A DNA stretch of 64,000 nt from Porogramme epimiltina (GCA_900155495.1 FTLJ01000744.1:1-64000), one strand, 5' to 3'. Positions 34,765 to 47,128 are shown, counted from the first letter of the stretch. The notes: generated from the letters alone by a model not told the origin. Numbers and translations are program-made.

Positions 34765-35420
34765 GAGGGGCGTGAGGAGGCGGAAAGGGAGGCGGGGGGA
34801 AAGGGCGGGTGGAGGAAGGAGAGGAAGGGACGCGGAGTGTAGAAGAGGACGTCGCGAGTTGGTGGGAGCTGCCAGGCACCCTTGGACTCAACTGGGCGGC
34901 ACACAAACCCTCTTCCCCTCTTGAGCCGGGGCGTGTCCCGCAAGCCGGGGCGTGTCCCGCAGTGCGTCAATGCCCAGAGGCTGTCCCACAATGATCTCAC
35001 TCGCGCTCCATTGATATGCACGCCCCCCGTCGCTGCGCCGCACGCTCCTGCCGTCGCAGCACTCGCCGAGGCGGGCGTGGGCGACGATTTGAGCGGCCCA
35101 AGCGCGGCCTATCGCTGGGGTGGCCGGCGCTTGCGCGTTGGGGGTCGGCAGCCTCCCATCGTGATCACGCCGCGACTTCCGTTCTTGGCACGAGCGAGCC
35201 TCATCAGTCTTCCCGCGCCCGTCGGCTAATTATTCACGTCTACCGCGCGTCGGCATATCCTCCGCCCTCCGCCCTCTCTCTGTCTCAGCACGCTGAGAGA
35301 GCCGGCCTCTCTTCTCGTGTTGCAATATTATGTCGGTCGTATTCCGCCCCCCGCACGCATCGCGACATACGGCCTTGCCATGGGAACCCGTGACTTCTCC
35401 ATAACATTAGACTCGCCTTC
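34765..35420. other. Intergenic region upstream of the GT32 gene
   Basis: This is the 5' side of GT32 and the 3' side of the SWT1-like gene. It contains a perfect 19-bp tandem duplication (see the separate repeat entry). No coding feature is supported. Confidence 0.5.
34924..34961. repeat. Perfect 19-bp tandem duplication
   Basis: AGCCGGGGCGTGTCCCGCA occurs twice head to tail, at 34924-34942 and 34943-34961, about 160-200 bp upstream of the GT32 start. It could be a recent slippage product or a doubled regulatory element. Confidence 0.9.
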
Positions 35421-36966
35421 TCACAGGGGTCGAAGCTTCGATTCCCATACCTCTTCTACGTGCGGACGGACTGCCCGAACAGAGCTTAATAGCGCCCCGT
35501 CCTCAAACTTGTTCGCCGCGTCCTCCAGCATCTCCAATGCCATCTCCCACATTTTCGTCGACCAGTCCTGCCCCTTCCGCCACCCCTTCTCCCTCCGTAG
35601 CACGAAGAACGCCGGCATCCAGGGCGCGCGCCGGAAGTGCAGCAGCGGCTTCTTCGTCTCCAAATACGTTAGGCACAGCCCCGCGGACCACTCGCGCAGC
35701 GGCGTCCGCCTGTACGCCGGCGCGTGCGCCGAGTTCGACACCGCCGTGGTCTCCCCGCGCTCTTTGTGCACCCGCTGCGCGAGCTCGCGCAGGACGAGCG
35801 TGAAGTGCTCCGCCATCTGCACGTGCAGCGAGTCCCGCGCGTGCACGGGCTCGTACTCCTCCTCGGGCGGCGCGTCGACGTCCATCCGGTCGTCGTCCTG
35901 CGGGCCCTCCGTGTGCGCCAGCCGCCGCCCCTTCTTCTTCGGCCCCGCCGCATCTCTCGGCCCGTCCAGCACCGGGCGGTAGCGCCAGTCGCCCCCGTCC
36001 AGCTCGCGGTCGTGAAACTTGTGGAGATGGCCTGGAGACACCGAGATCCCTTGCGCGAGCTGGCGGCTGGACCATCCGTGTTGCGGAGGCATATAGCACG
36101 CGATGCCTGCGGACGAGGCGGGCACAGCATGCGCCGTGCCACTGTCATGAGCATGATCGTCCTGTCATCCGTGATGTGTCGGCTCGTCCGGGTGCAGTGC
36201 CGAGGGGAGCGGACTCCGCGCCACCGACCGCTGCCGGGGGGACGCTGCAGCTGGCCACGGCCGTCCCGGACGGGTGCACACGCACCGAGAGGCACGCTCA
36301 CCTTCCTTGTAACATTCGAGCACATGGAGCTTATCCATCGACACCATGACGGCGCCGAGCCCCCTGGCCTTGTCATTGAAGTACAGGCCGCAGTCGCGGA
36401 TGAGGAGGTCGTTTCGCCGGACCTCGTCCGCCTCGGCGCGCGGGCCCGCGCTCTGGGTCTCCTTCGACGTCTGGATTTTGACCGTCGATCGCTCCCGGAC
36501 CTTCGTGAGCAGCCAAGTGGTCGCCTGCCGCGCAAACCACTGCAGCCCCGCCGCGTTCTTCAGGCTAGATCGGCACCGGGAGCGTTTGCGATGAGCGATG
36601 GGGCCGGCCGGAGCGCCGGACGCGGAAGCGATGCGATTACGGAGACTCACCCGTCGAGCTCCCCAAGGACGACGCTCGGTATGACGACCTTGACGGGCAG
36701 CCCCGCCCTTTCAACATCATTGCAAAACTGTTCGATGATTGTCTTGTAGTCGATGAGCACGTTCGTATCGATGATCACGTATAAAAACTGTTGTGGAGTC
36801 GGTGGTGCATCCTGCGGCGGGCGGTCCAAAGTGTTAAGCGTCCATCGCCGCTCCCATCATAACGCCGTTGGGGGCGGTGGCTCACCTGCATCTCAATGTC
36901 ATGCGCGACGCTTATTAGCTGGTCGACCGTACTGTCGTACGTCGCGCTGTTTGGTGTGTGTGACAT
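35421..36966 (-). CDS. SWT1: PIN-domain endoribonuclease-like protein, SWT1 family
   Basis: Four exons (36966-36886, 36811-36651, 36564-36302, 36106-35421) give 396 residues. The PIN domain spans about residues 36-150: FLYVIIDTNVLIDYKTI carries the first catalytic Asp, VVIPSVVLGELDGLK the conserved Glu, and NDLLIRDCGLYFND the later acidic cluster. The C-terminal half resembles the SWT1 helical domain (WMPAFFVLRREKGWRKGQDW). In yeast Swt1 cleaves unspliced or mis-assembled pre-mRNAs at the nuclear pore as quality control. That role is inferred from the family. The gene lies just 5' of GT32 on the same strand and downstream of PCF11. Confidence 0.8.
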
Positions 36967-37440
36967 GATGTGTTCCAGCTGCCCGACGTTTCATGAGTTC
37001 GTAGGATCGCTCAGATCGGGTAGAACAGGTGCTATTTACTTACAAGATGACGATGATAGATGATTCGGGCTGCAAACGGCTGAGTTAGTGGGGTTAAGGA
37101 CAACGCACCTACTTATAGAGGTTTGATTCTTGTGTTTCGGAGAGCGATGAGGTACGGAGGAAGGGAAAGGAGAAACCAGGATATAGGGCCAACAGGGTGG
37201 CGGTACGAGACAAAGTACAGGAGGCACCTCAAAAGGCGATTATCAACGCCACCACTGCGGTAATGGCGAATCTTCTGCATTGTCACACTTCACTCAATCA
37301 CCTATGACCAGTCTAAAGCATGCAGTAGTATTCATGTGTGTGTATGTGTATGATGATGCTACAACGTGCAGGAGCCATAATAAAACATAACGGATATCCG
37401 AGTCCAATCGTATGCCTCTATGATGGAAGTCCGATGAACG
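36967..37440. other. Intergenic region between the PCF11 stop and the SWT1-like start
   Basis: Both neighbours are on the minus strand, so this holds the PCF11 3' UTR and the SWT1-like promoter. A TG-rich run lies near 37336-37356. No gene or RNA is recognised. Confidence 0.5.
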
Positions 37441-40009
37441 CTATGTCGCAACTCTCTTCGCCTGCGGTGCACTAGGTTCGCTCTTGGCGGCGCCCAGCCC
37501 GTCATCTTCTGCCTTGCGTTTGACGCCAGCTAGCCTCGAAGGAGAAGGCGTTTCCGACTTCTTCACCTCGTTGTTCGCTCGTGGAGGTGTCCGACGGTTC
37601 TCAGGTGTTCTCGAACGACTGCGGCAGCTCGTCTCATTCCGCAAGCGTTCCACCAAAGTCGACTTCGAGGCTATGGCTTCCGCGTGGCACGTCGCGTGGT
37701 ATATCTATATCAATGCCTTCGTCAGCGCTGATCCTTGGTGGCAGCTGCCGTAATTCACGCACCCTATCGTCCTTCTTAATCGCGTTCCTCCACACCCAGT
37801 CCTCGTCGTCCTCCAAGAACTCAGACTTCAGAGGTTCCTTACATATCGGACAAGAAATGGCTTTCGCCTCGTCTCCAGCTGGCACAACGACGAACATCGC
37901 ACGCAATTCGGCCTCTCGGTGAGCAGCCTCTTGGGCCGCGGCTGCCTTAGAATTCGTAGAACGTCCGTCTGCACGACCTTTGCCTTTCACATCATGAGAA
38001 TCACCGTGAATCCAGTCCTAAGACAAAGTCAGCGACAGCTCAATGTAGAGTGTAAGTGATAATATTACCTCCAAGCTGACGAACCAACTTCGACTGTGTC
38101 CGCGCCCAACGGCTTGACTTGCTCCGCGATTCTGTCTGAAGTGCATGTCAAGGTGGTCTTCGAGCAACTTCTTGGCAGACGGGCCGTCAGGGAACCTCAC
38201 TCCGCATTGCTTGCATTGGGTAGGAAGTCGGTCGTAAAGAATTTGTGCTACGGGCGGACGGTGCCTGAGAGAAGGTCAGATGATGCCGCTCAATACAGTC
38301 GATGATTAGACACGTACCGCATGATATCAGAGCTTGTAAGCTTGACCCTCATGGAAAGGATTGTCTTGCGGTATGCCCTAGACGCCTCACGCTCGGGATC
38401 TACTGGTGGCATGTTCTCATCAGGTTTGGAGCTCGAACCGGCACCTTGAGGTGTGCTTGTGGCTGAGACGACGCCTGCCTTGACAAGAGCACTGAATAAA
38501 TTTGTGATATCAGGGACTACGGGCTGGGGCGTTGACGTTGACGGAACGGGCGCTGGCTGAGATGGGGGGAGTAGGCGAGACAACGCCGCGGGGTCGAAAG
38601 CTGGTGCGAGGGAGGGCTGGGAGTACGAAGTCGGCGGGTTAGAAGGAGCAGGAGGCGGCGAGGTATAAGCCGGAGGGGCAATATATGATTGCGGTACCGG
38701 CGCGGGCGGAGGGGGAGCAGGGGCGGGTGTAGGCGTTGCTAGGGCGTGAAGTTGAGTAAGAATTTCCCCTAGTTCTTGCTGAGAGACACCCGCTTGGACA
38801 AGGCCTCGAAGCTGTGACATTTACGAGTAAGTTACAGTGCCACAAAGCAGTGCTAGCACAACTCACTTGTTGAAGAACGGCGATGTGGTTCTGAGCCATT
38901 TTGTCGTATGGGTTCGCCTGGACATGACGTTCTTTCTGGCCCAGAACAAATTCGAGCTCACTTAGAACACGGGCTTGGGTGACCATAGGCTGAGATTTGG
39001 CGCCACGACCGCGACCGAAGGTCTTTCGGCGGAGTCTATCAGGGCGGCGTTTCGCGCGCGATGGAGAGGCACGCACGGAATTCGAGTTTGAGCCTCCACC
39101 CCATACATGACCTTCGATCGCTATCTGTGGTACGACGCCGAAGAGCTCGCGACCGTCAGGTCCACCGGTACGCCACGTGAGAAGCATCTCTTCCATCTTG
39201 CTGCGAGTGGGTTGGTCGACAACATCATACGTGTCCTTGTACAGGCCTGCAACAACGACAGCGAACTGACGGGCGTAGGGATCGTAGACGTTCTTCGAGA
39301 TGGCGTCGAGGAGGTAGAAGGCGGGGAGCTTCATCCAAGCATCGACCTGGAGGAGGCCAAAAAAGGCAAGAGGATGAGTCAGCATCCCGCGGTTCACAAC
39401 GCTGACAGCGAAAAGAAGGGCCGAGAAAAGAGAAACGCAGACGAAGCATGATGGAGCAGTGCAGCGCAGCATCAGAGCATAGCCCAGCCGGCAAGCCAAA
39501 AGGCATTGCAGAACTCGCGGCCAACGAGCTCTATTGTCCCCACAAATCGAGGCGGCTTTCTTGCTCTTCTTTCTCCAACTGCGACTACTACTAGTGCTAT
39601 CTACCGTACATGTGTGCGGAACCCACATTCCAAAGGCAGCTCGATACATGTCCAAATCCAGCCATGCCAGCAGAAGTGAGGGAATGGGCGAGGGAGAAGC
39701 GTGATGTCGAAGCAGAACAAGGCCAGATCCACTCACCCGACGGATGTGTTGCTCTACGCACTGGACGACGATTTCCGCGAAACGACTGTAATCCTGGGCG
39801 ATCATGGAAAGACTCTGGATAATGGGCCTCGAGTTGACGGTCAAGTTAGCTAAACGCGCCATGTAGTCACGACGAAACATGTGCGGGTCGAGGTAGACGG
39901 GCTGGGGAGGTGGGGCGGCATAATGGAAGGGGTTCGGCGGTGGGAGAGCAGCATAATGCTGGGGCGGGTAGGCAACCTGGGTGTAAGTCGAGCTCTGGGG
40001 ATAGGACAT
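37441..40009 (-). CDS. PCF11: PCF11, cleavage/polyadenylation factor IA subunit
   Basis: Six exons (40009-39737, 39346-38867, 38811-38318, 38264-38069, 38017-37763, 37704-37441) give 653 residues. The CTD-interacting domain covers about residues 47-170 (NSRPIIQSLSMIAQDYSRF, then WMKLPAFYLLDAISKNVYDP). A Pro-rich middle follows. Two zinc-finger-like modules end the protein: C433, C436, H453, H457, then C537, C540 with H569 and C572 in IYHATCHAEA. Pcf11 binds the phosphorylated RNA polymerase II CTD and couples 3'-end cleavage to termination. The CID is interrupted by a 390-nt intron (39347-39736), far longer than its neighbours, in frame and without a stop. A basic tail with an NLS-like VKRKAED ends the protein. 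Confidence 0.9.
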
Positions 40010-40623
40010 CTTGGAGGTCCGTAACCACTCAGGTATTGCTGAGGATTGTCGAGAGTGTTGTCGGTGCGACAAGTGGACACTGAGAAGCGACGAAAGGGCC
40101 GGCAAATTGTCCCCAAATAAGGGATACACCAAGACCTCCCTTGGTCTCCTCAGAAAGTCTCTTACAAGGGTGGCTAACGGCGAGCCGGGCTGACTGCACA
40201 AAGTGCACAAGGAGAAGGTGGTGGTCGACGATGAAGCGGTGGAGAGGCGTCTGTTGCACGACGGCGTTCACAAGGCAGTCTTTTCAAACTCCGACACACA
40301 ATTACCCCTTTTGTCAGCCTTGCCACGTTGCAGCCACCGACCAGACCCGTGCCCAGACCCTTCCTGCCCGATTCGGCACACACCGGCGCCGTTAGTCGAA
40401 GTTTCGCCCGAGCCCGAAGTCCACACCAACCTCCTCAAGTCCCTCGCCGCCCGCCCTCCAAGGTGAGTACGCCGTTTCTGAACGTTTCTGTGCATGATAG
40501 GGTGCTGCTGGAAATGCTGGGAGGTGGTGGGGATACGGGAAACAGAGAGGAATGGGATGGATGGGCCGATTGAAGAGTGGATGTAGACCGACCGGCGGCT
40601 TACCCGCAACTCCATCTTTATAG
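40010..40623. promoter_or_regulatory. Divergent promoter of PCF11 and RPL9 with an RPL9 5' UTR intron
   Basis: The two start codons point away from each other. A probable RPL9 5' UTR intron occupies 40463-40623, with donor GTGAGT after CCAAG and acceptor TTTATAG directly before the ATG. The remainder shows no recognised site. Confidence 0.55.
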
Positions 40624-41364
40624 ATGCGCGACGTCCTCAAGACCGAAGAACTCACCATCCCTGAGGGAGTCACCGTCGACGTCAAGTCCCGCCTCATTAC
40701 CGTTAAGGGCCCCCGCGGGACGTTGACGAAGAATGTCCGTCATATCGACATGGACATCCGGCTCCAGAAGGGACAGGACAACAAGGTCTGCCTCGCTGTG
40801 TGGCAGGGCGGCCGCAAGCATGTTGCTTGCCTGCGGACAATCAAGTCCCTCATTGTGAACATGATCACTGGCGTTACCAAGGTCCGTGTTCCCTCCATCT
40901 TTAAGACGAATTTTCCATGCGACCTTATATCATGGACAGGGCTTCCAATACAAGATGCGCGCCGTCTATGCCCATTTCCCCATCAACTGCATCATCCAGG
41001 AGAGCGGTCGTGCGCTGGAGATCCGTAACTTCTTGGGGGAGAAGGTATGTGTTTTCCCCTTGGCTTGCAGTAGAATTTTATCTTATTGACTGCTGGTAGA
41101 TCGTGAGGCACGTGGCGATGCTTGACGGCGTCACGGTCTCGGAGTCAAAAAACCAGAAGGATGAGCTCATCCTTGAGGGCACTGACGTCCAGAACGTATC
41201 ACAGTCCGGTGAGTCGCATTTGTATAGCTCCGTCTACCTGACGCACTACTGACAGGCTCCCAGCTGCTTCGATCCAGGGTATCTGCCGTGTACGGAACAA
41301 GGATATCCGTAAGTTCCTGGACGGCATCTACGTGTCTGAGAAGGGCACGATCGAGCAGGAGTGA
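40624..41364 (+). CDS. RPL9: 60S ribosomal protein L9 (uL6)
   Basis: Four exons (40624-40881, 40940-41044, 41100-41208, 41264-41364) give 190 residues, the standard length. Family text includes [32 protein letters not shown], the [20 protein letters not shown] junction, [19 protein letters not shown] and the ending [20 protein letters not shown]. It is a component of the large ribosomal subunit near the P-stalk base and sarcin-ricin loop. As at RPL6, a 5' UTR intron ends exactly at the start codon. Confidence 0.97.
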
Positions 41365-41572
41365 GGTCGCCTATGTCGTCGGATGTTCATGTGCATTGTC
41401 TTCTACTCAAAATCTGCATGTTGTCGCCTCGCTATGATTACAATATGATGCATGCCGACCACGTTGTATTCTAATCAACAGTGCGTAATTGTGAGGGCTG
41501 GTGCTGAACTATCATGTGGCTACGGTACATGAACTCGAATATGGTCATCCCAAGCCGTTTGGCGGATTGGCT

Positions 41573-42598
41573 TCAGGCTATGAACGGGATCTTTGTGCCT
41601 ACAGATGCCCTATAATTCTTATAATCGTCCCCAAAAAACCTGATCAAGTAGCTTTCTTCCGCTGTACCATGAATAGATTAATACTGGAACATGGTGCTTG
41701 CGTGAATGACAGACCTCGAATGCGTCGAGAAAAGAACCTCCACAGAATTATCAGGTAGAGGGTGAAGCTGACAGGGTTTTGCAAGACGAGCTGGGTGCCC
41801 AAGGCCCAGTAGAAGAAACCTGCATATGACGGGTGACGGAACCATCTGCGAAAGTTCATAACTCAGTGACAGGTCTATGTTGAGTATGTCTGATGAGTGT
41901 ACCTGTAGATACCGCCAGTGACAAGTACATGCCCTGCAACTTTTCGGAAGGCGAGCTGGTGGGAGAAGTTGGATCCCGCATGGATCATCGCGACGGATCT
42001 TAAGACTTGTCCAAGCAGCGTCACAACGATACCTAGCAAGATGGTATATTTGTCGTTAACATGGTCGGCACACATCGTATTCAGAAGCTTACCGATGATT
42101 GAAGCGTACGGATACTGCTTGTATTCGGGCTTGAAGTACAACGTTACGAGGTACTCCAGCAGCGCAACGGAATGCGCAATGTGATACAATGCCCCGTTCT
42201 CTAGCAAAAACGCTTCAAAGAAGGTAAATAGACGAGGCAGGCGCAACGGATGGTGACTGCTCACAGTCTACGCTGCACTTGTCCCTGTTCCAGCCTGCGG
42301 TCACTGCAAACTCTCCCCAGTGGAACGCTGACCAGACGGCAAGGAAGAATCCAAGCTGGTAGGTTGTCCACCAGTATGTACCGAGCCCATCTGTCACAAA
42401 CAGCAGAATGCCAACCGAGAACAGGGATCCGAGGAGGAAAGATATGAGTGAGACTGAGAGAGGAGTGTTCGAGATGAGGCCTCGGGGTTGGAGCGAGGTG
42501 TCTGTTGGGTTGGTGGCCAGCGGATCTTGCTGGGCTGCCACGCGTTGGCGAAGCCGTTTCTCGAAACCGTCGACTACGGTTTCTGTGGGTGTTGACAT
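41573..42598 (-). CDS. STE14: Protein-S-isoprenylcysteine O-methyltransferase
   Basis: Five exons (42598-42265, 42212-42093, 42032-41903, 41845-41715, 41661-41573) give 267 residues. Several hydrophobic segments precede the ICMT catalytic region: LLENGALYHIAHSVALLEYL, HVLVTGGIYRWFRHPSYAGF with its conserved GxYxxxRHP(S/A)Y core, and the C-terminal RRIRAEESYLIRFFGDDYKN with EE and GDDY. The enzyme methylates the C-terminal farnesyl-cysteine of Ras, Rho and a-factor-type pheromones at the ER, so it matters for basidiomycete pheromone maturation. The last junction (CGA G|CG GAA) restores the expected EE motif. The first intron uses an AAG acceptor. The gene is divergent from MEF2 across 246 bp. 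Confidence 0.93.
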
Positions 42599-42844
42599 GG
42601 CGGTGAGGGCGGAAGAGGAAGCAAGAGCATGGTGGCAACAATAGACAAGATGAATAGGTGAAACCCGTACGCGCGCGTGTGGCGCGTGGACGCGTTCTCT
42701 TTTGTCTCTGCCATCTCACCTTGTGCCTCTTGCTTGCTCGCCCCCCTGGTCGTCTCACTCGCCCTTGCGCTCGATCCGTGCCATATTGAGAGCGTGGTGC
42801 AGGGGCGAATACCAGTCAAAATTCAATAACGTGCCGCGCAGGCC

Positions 42845-45380
42845 ATGAACACTCGTTTCGTCCTCGTCTTCCGAAACCGTGGCGTGCGCAGATGGACACC
42901 CCGTGGACCGGCCCACAGGCAATACGCTTCCCAGGCGAAGTATGATCCATCCATGCTCCGAAACATGGCTCTGGTTGCTCACATAGGTATGTGAAGACTA
43001 TGTCTATCACTCCCTGGTATCTCACGACCCCTCAGATTCCGGCAAAACTACGCTCACCGAATCTATACTGTTGCAATCACAGTATCTGTCCTCCGCAGGA
43101 TCTGTCGACACCGGAAGTACTACTACGGACTTTCTTCCTGCGGAACGTGAGCGGGGGATAACTATCCAATCTGCAAGCATTCCAGTTCGATGGAAAGATT
43201 GGACTTTCAACCTCATCGACACCCCTGGGCATGCGGACTTCGGAATGGAAGTTGAGAGCGCAAGTCGCGTGGTAGATGGTGCGGTCGTTCTCATTGACGC
43301 GGTGGAAGGTGTTGAGGCACAGACGAAGGGGGTTTGGCGACAATTGGACAGGTGAGCAGCTACATCCAGGTGAGAACCGCGCGAGCTTCCTTTTGGGCAT
43401 CGCTCAATACGGCGCAGGTACGGAGTCAAATCGCGGATATTGTTCCTTAACAAGCTCGACCGAGCTGGGGCATCCTTTCGGACATCTATGCTCTCTGTGC
43501 TTGCAAACCGACTCCATCCCCGGCCGATGACATTGGCGTTACCAATTGCCTCATTCGACCCCCAAGACTATACTCGCGCTGAACCTGGTATTCACGGAAT
43601 AGTCGATCTGGTCAGATGGGAAGTATGGAAATACGGCACTGATGGTAGTTGCGTAATTCACGCACTCCCTCGAGTGCTAGAAGAACTCGAGTCTTCGGAC
43701 CTTTTCCCGCCCTCACATCCTATAATTCCTCACCTACTTTCAGCGAGGATCAGTCTTCTTGACAATCTCGCCCAAGTATCAGAAGAGTTATTCGACGTGC
43801 TTCTCAGCCTCCCGGAAGATCCCTCTTCATACCTTTCCGTGCCAGCTTCAGAAATCCTTCCCCATCTTCGAGCGGCAACGTTGCGAAACGACATCCTTCC
43901 CGTCATATGTGGTTCTGCGTTCAAGCATATCGGTACCGAACTTCTGATGAACTACGTCGGCGAGTTGCTACCCAGCCCGGTGGATGTTGAACCCAACGCT
44001 AAAACATTGGCCGCGAATCCGGCCCTTCGGGCACTCGCCTGGAAGGTTGGATGGGAAGAACGGAAGGGTTGGATGACATTCGTCCGCGTGTATTCTGGTA
44101 TGCGTCATGCATGTAAACAACTCGTTCCAAACTCACGGAATCTTCCAGGAACTTTGAAAAAGCAGAGCTCGGTGAACAACGCTACGCAAAACCAAAGAGA
44201 GAAGGTCTCAAAGCTCATGATGTTGTATGCTGCTGAAGCGGAAGAAGTTGATTCACTCCCATTCGGATCAGTAGGCGCGGTCATGGGCCTCAAGCACACA
44301 CGTACGGGGGACACGTTGGCTTCTATAGGAGGAGGGTCTAACGCGTCTTCCCTTCGAGACATCATTCCTCCACCCGCCATGATGTCTGTGGCCGTCATCC
44401 CACACTCCCACGCCGACCTCGAACCAGTAGAATCAGCCCTGAATGCTCTCGCGCGCACCGATCCTTCAGTTCGCATCGAGACCCAGGAAGGACAGCTTCT
44501 CGTGCACGGCCTTGGCGCGCTCCACCTGGAAATCGTAGAGTCGCGTCTTCGCGAAGAGTGGAAGGTCAACTTTGAGTTTGGCAGACGACGGGTCAGCTTC
44601 CGCGAGTGTCTTGGCTCTGGCGACGTTTCTGGCGTCGGGAATACATGGACTACGGAGCTTGGCGGAAATGCAAGCACGGTGAAGGTCGCCATGTCGGTCA
44701 GAACCCTGGAAGAGGACGAGGAGGGCGACCCGCTCTGGGACGGCAATGTGATTCTTTCCCCAAGTGGGAAGCCGATGCCGCCCAGCGAACTGCACGCCGA
44801 CGCCAACGACTCCCTCGCACAAGTCGCGCGGGGACTATCCAGCACACTTTCAAGTTCCCCGAATACGACGCTGGCCCTTTCAAGGCTGCACATCCAAGTT
44901 ACTGCGGTCGAGCATCCCAAAGAGGCCCACGTGTCCGTACTCGCAGGCGCTAGTGCCGCAATCCTACGAAACGTCCTCCGCGCCGCGGGCCAGGGTGACC
45001 TCATGGAGCCCTATATCCGCTTAAAGATCTCCGTCGACGAGGGTTCAGTCGGGCGCGTCGTCGAAGATCTTGGGGAACATGGCGGTGAGGTGCTCGATCT
45101 AGACGCTGGTGATGAGGAGCCGGGAGGATTTGAAGAGACCGAGGCGTACGTTCCGCCACAGTGGCTCTCACCCTCAACTGGCAAGGCGGCAAAGAGCACG
45201 GGTGGGCGGATGAAGCGTACCGTACTCGCTGTCGCTCCGCTCAGCCAAATGCTCGATTATTCAACACGTCTACGAGCCCTATCTGGCGGACACGGTCTAT
45301 TCCAGATGGCAAACGATGGGTTTAGGAGGGTGTCGTCCCAGAGGGCCGTGGAAATCCTCAAGGAACTCGGTCGCATGTAG
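42845..45380 (+). CDS. MEF2: Mitochondrial elongation factor G2 / ribosome recycling GTPase
   Basis: Four exons (42845-42986, 43036-43351, 43418-44097, 44149-45380) give 789 residues. An Arg-rich presequence (residues 1-35) precedes the G domain: [16 protein letters not shown] (P-loop), [12 protein letters not shown] (switch I), DTPGHADFG (G3) and FLNKLDRAG (G4). Domain IV/V text includes [19 protein letters not shown] and [17 protein letters not shown] mitochondrial EF-G2 with the Mef2 type of insertions works with the recycling factor to split mitochondrial ribosomes. It is distinguished from MEF1 by sequence around the G domain and the divergent domain II; I cannot exclude MEF1 absolutely. 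Confidence 0.92.
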
Positions 45381-45453
45381 AGGCATGGCTTGGTTTAGTA
45401 TAGACGACATATGTACCGTACATCATCTGTAATCGGGCGGCACTAGCCTATAA

Positions 45454-47128
45454 TCACAGCTCTCTCATCTCATCTGCGTCTCCAAAGAACACCGCGCCAT
45501 CGATCTCATCGTCGTCCTCCGCTATGCCTGGTGGGTGGTCGCCTACGGACCGCAAGATCTGGCTGAAAAGCACCATGCTCCCCTCTTCTTCGTCGCTTCC
45601 TTCAGCGGCCGTCTCCGAGAACAAGGGCACAGGAGGCAGCATTCGCGTCCCCGACGGTGCCGGAGTTGGCTCGCGGTCAAAGTCGGGCAAAAAGAGGGGG
45701 GTCCGTTCCCTTTGAGCAGCGCCGCCGGATGGCACGAAGTTGGGTGGAGCAATGCTCGGGGCGCGAGGCGCGGCGACCCCCATAGAGGCGAGTTCCGGCG
45801 CGCGAGTGGTAGAGCGCAATGGGGGCCAAGGCTCTACGATGACGCAGAGGCAGCGGCCGTGGATATTGAAGCCATGGTATTGCAGCTTGAGGATTGGCTT
45901 TGGCTTTGGCTCCTCTTCCTCGTCTACGAGCTCGATATCCATCGTGGGGGGTATTGTGTCGTCATCGATTACATGTTCAGGCTCGTGTGTCGGCTCCCGC
46001 GGAGGGACGTCGCCGAGTGAAGGCTCTACTTCTTCACTCTTTGGGATTATAGGGATTGTGTGCGTGTCTTCTACGTTGCTGTCAGGGCTGTAGTTGTCCC
46101 CGTCATCCCCGTCATCCGGCACAACGTCCGCATCAAGCATTTCTTCGTCTTCATCCATCTCACGGTAACTACCCGTCGCAACCCCTCGAGCACGTTTCGG
46201 TCTCCTGGAGGCAATTGTTTCAACTTGAGGGCCCTCTACTGTTTCGTCTTCGCTCGAAACAAGTATCGCTTCATCCTCTTCCGGATCCACAGCTCGAGCC
46301 TTTCCCTTACCTCGCGGGCGAGGCTTTGGCTTACGCTTTTGCCCAGATTTAGATGCCCCCTTTCCCCTTGTGCTTCTCTTTGAACTTTCGGCTGATGCAT
46401 CTTGGTGGCTAGTGGGAGGAGGAGGTGGCTGACGCTTAATTGGTGGGGCAGCGGTAAACAGTCTCGACTAAACGTGTAGGTTAGTGAATTCCTGCGGTGT
46501 CTGGGGAATGCTGCAAACCTTGATTAGGACTGCATGCGGTTCTGTTCCTCTTAGGAAGTACCCGAACTGGTACGTGTCTATACAAACCTAGAACGTCAAC
46601 CTCGACTGATCAAAGTGCACGCGCAACGCAAACACGCACCTCCTCGATGCACGTCTAGAGTGCCGCGCTTCGCGTTGGCGGGCCCACCGGGGCCTAATTG
46701 AGCCTCTGCTTCCGCGTTAAGTTTGGGAATGATTCTATCGGAGTAGTCAGTGTCGTGTGAAAGCATCTTGAATATAACATCGGGCGTACAAAGGCCGCAA
46801 ATCCGCGAGGACGTGCTGCAGCACACGATCTGACATCCACTCTACATGGCGTTCATCTAAGTACAGCTAGATAGTTGAGTGTTATAAGCCTTTGTGCAGT
46901 GCAACAAGACTGCAGCGACCTGACTTACATACAGCGGGAGTACCGTGGAAGCTGAGATTCTAAGGTAGTATGCATTTCGGGTAGAAAAACGCATGGTCTC
47001 TTGCTGATGTTGAGTTCCTTGCGGCGACTTTGATGATGGTCACACGTGATGAGGATGTCTTTGCACGTCCACTCGACGGATTGCACAACTTCCGAAGCTA
47101 AGGTGGTGGTTGCGAAATAAGCAGTCAT
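45454..47128 (-). CDS. Unrecognised basidiomycete protein with acidic, basic and Pro-rich tail
   Basis: Five exons are proposed (47128-46933, 46856-46790, 46734-46640, 46577-46519, 46467-45454), 476 residues. I do not recognise the family. The N-terminal 150 residues look folded, with EWMSDRVLQHVLADLRPLII, AEAEAQLGPGGPANAKRGTL and DTYQFGYFLRGTEPHAVLI reading cleanly across four splice junctions, which supports the model. After that comes a Pro-rich linker, a Lys/Arg-rich block (KRKPKPRPRGKGKAR) resembling a nuclear localisation signal or AT-hook, then a strongly acidic Asp/Glu-rich region and a short conserved-looking ILKLQYHGFNIHGRCLCVIV. Composition suggests a chromatin-associated or nuclear protein; that is inference. 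The 5' exon and the exon 1/2 junction are least certain. Confidence 0.5.

Noticed and set aside
37757..37990. Alternative PCF11 ending in HSLEVDFGGTLAE
   Set aside because: That ending reads through an intron. Splicing GTGCGT (37762) to TATAG yields IYHATCHAEA, the expected Pcf11 zinc-finger end.
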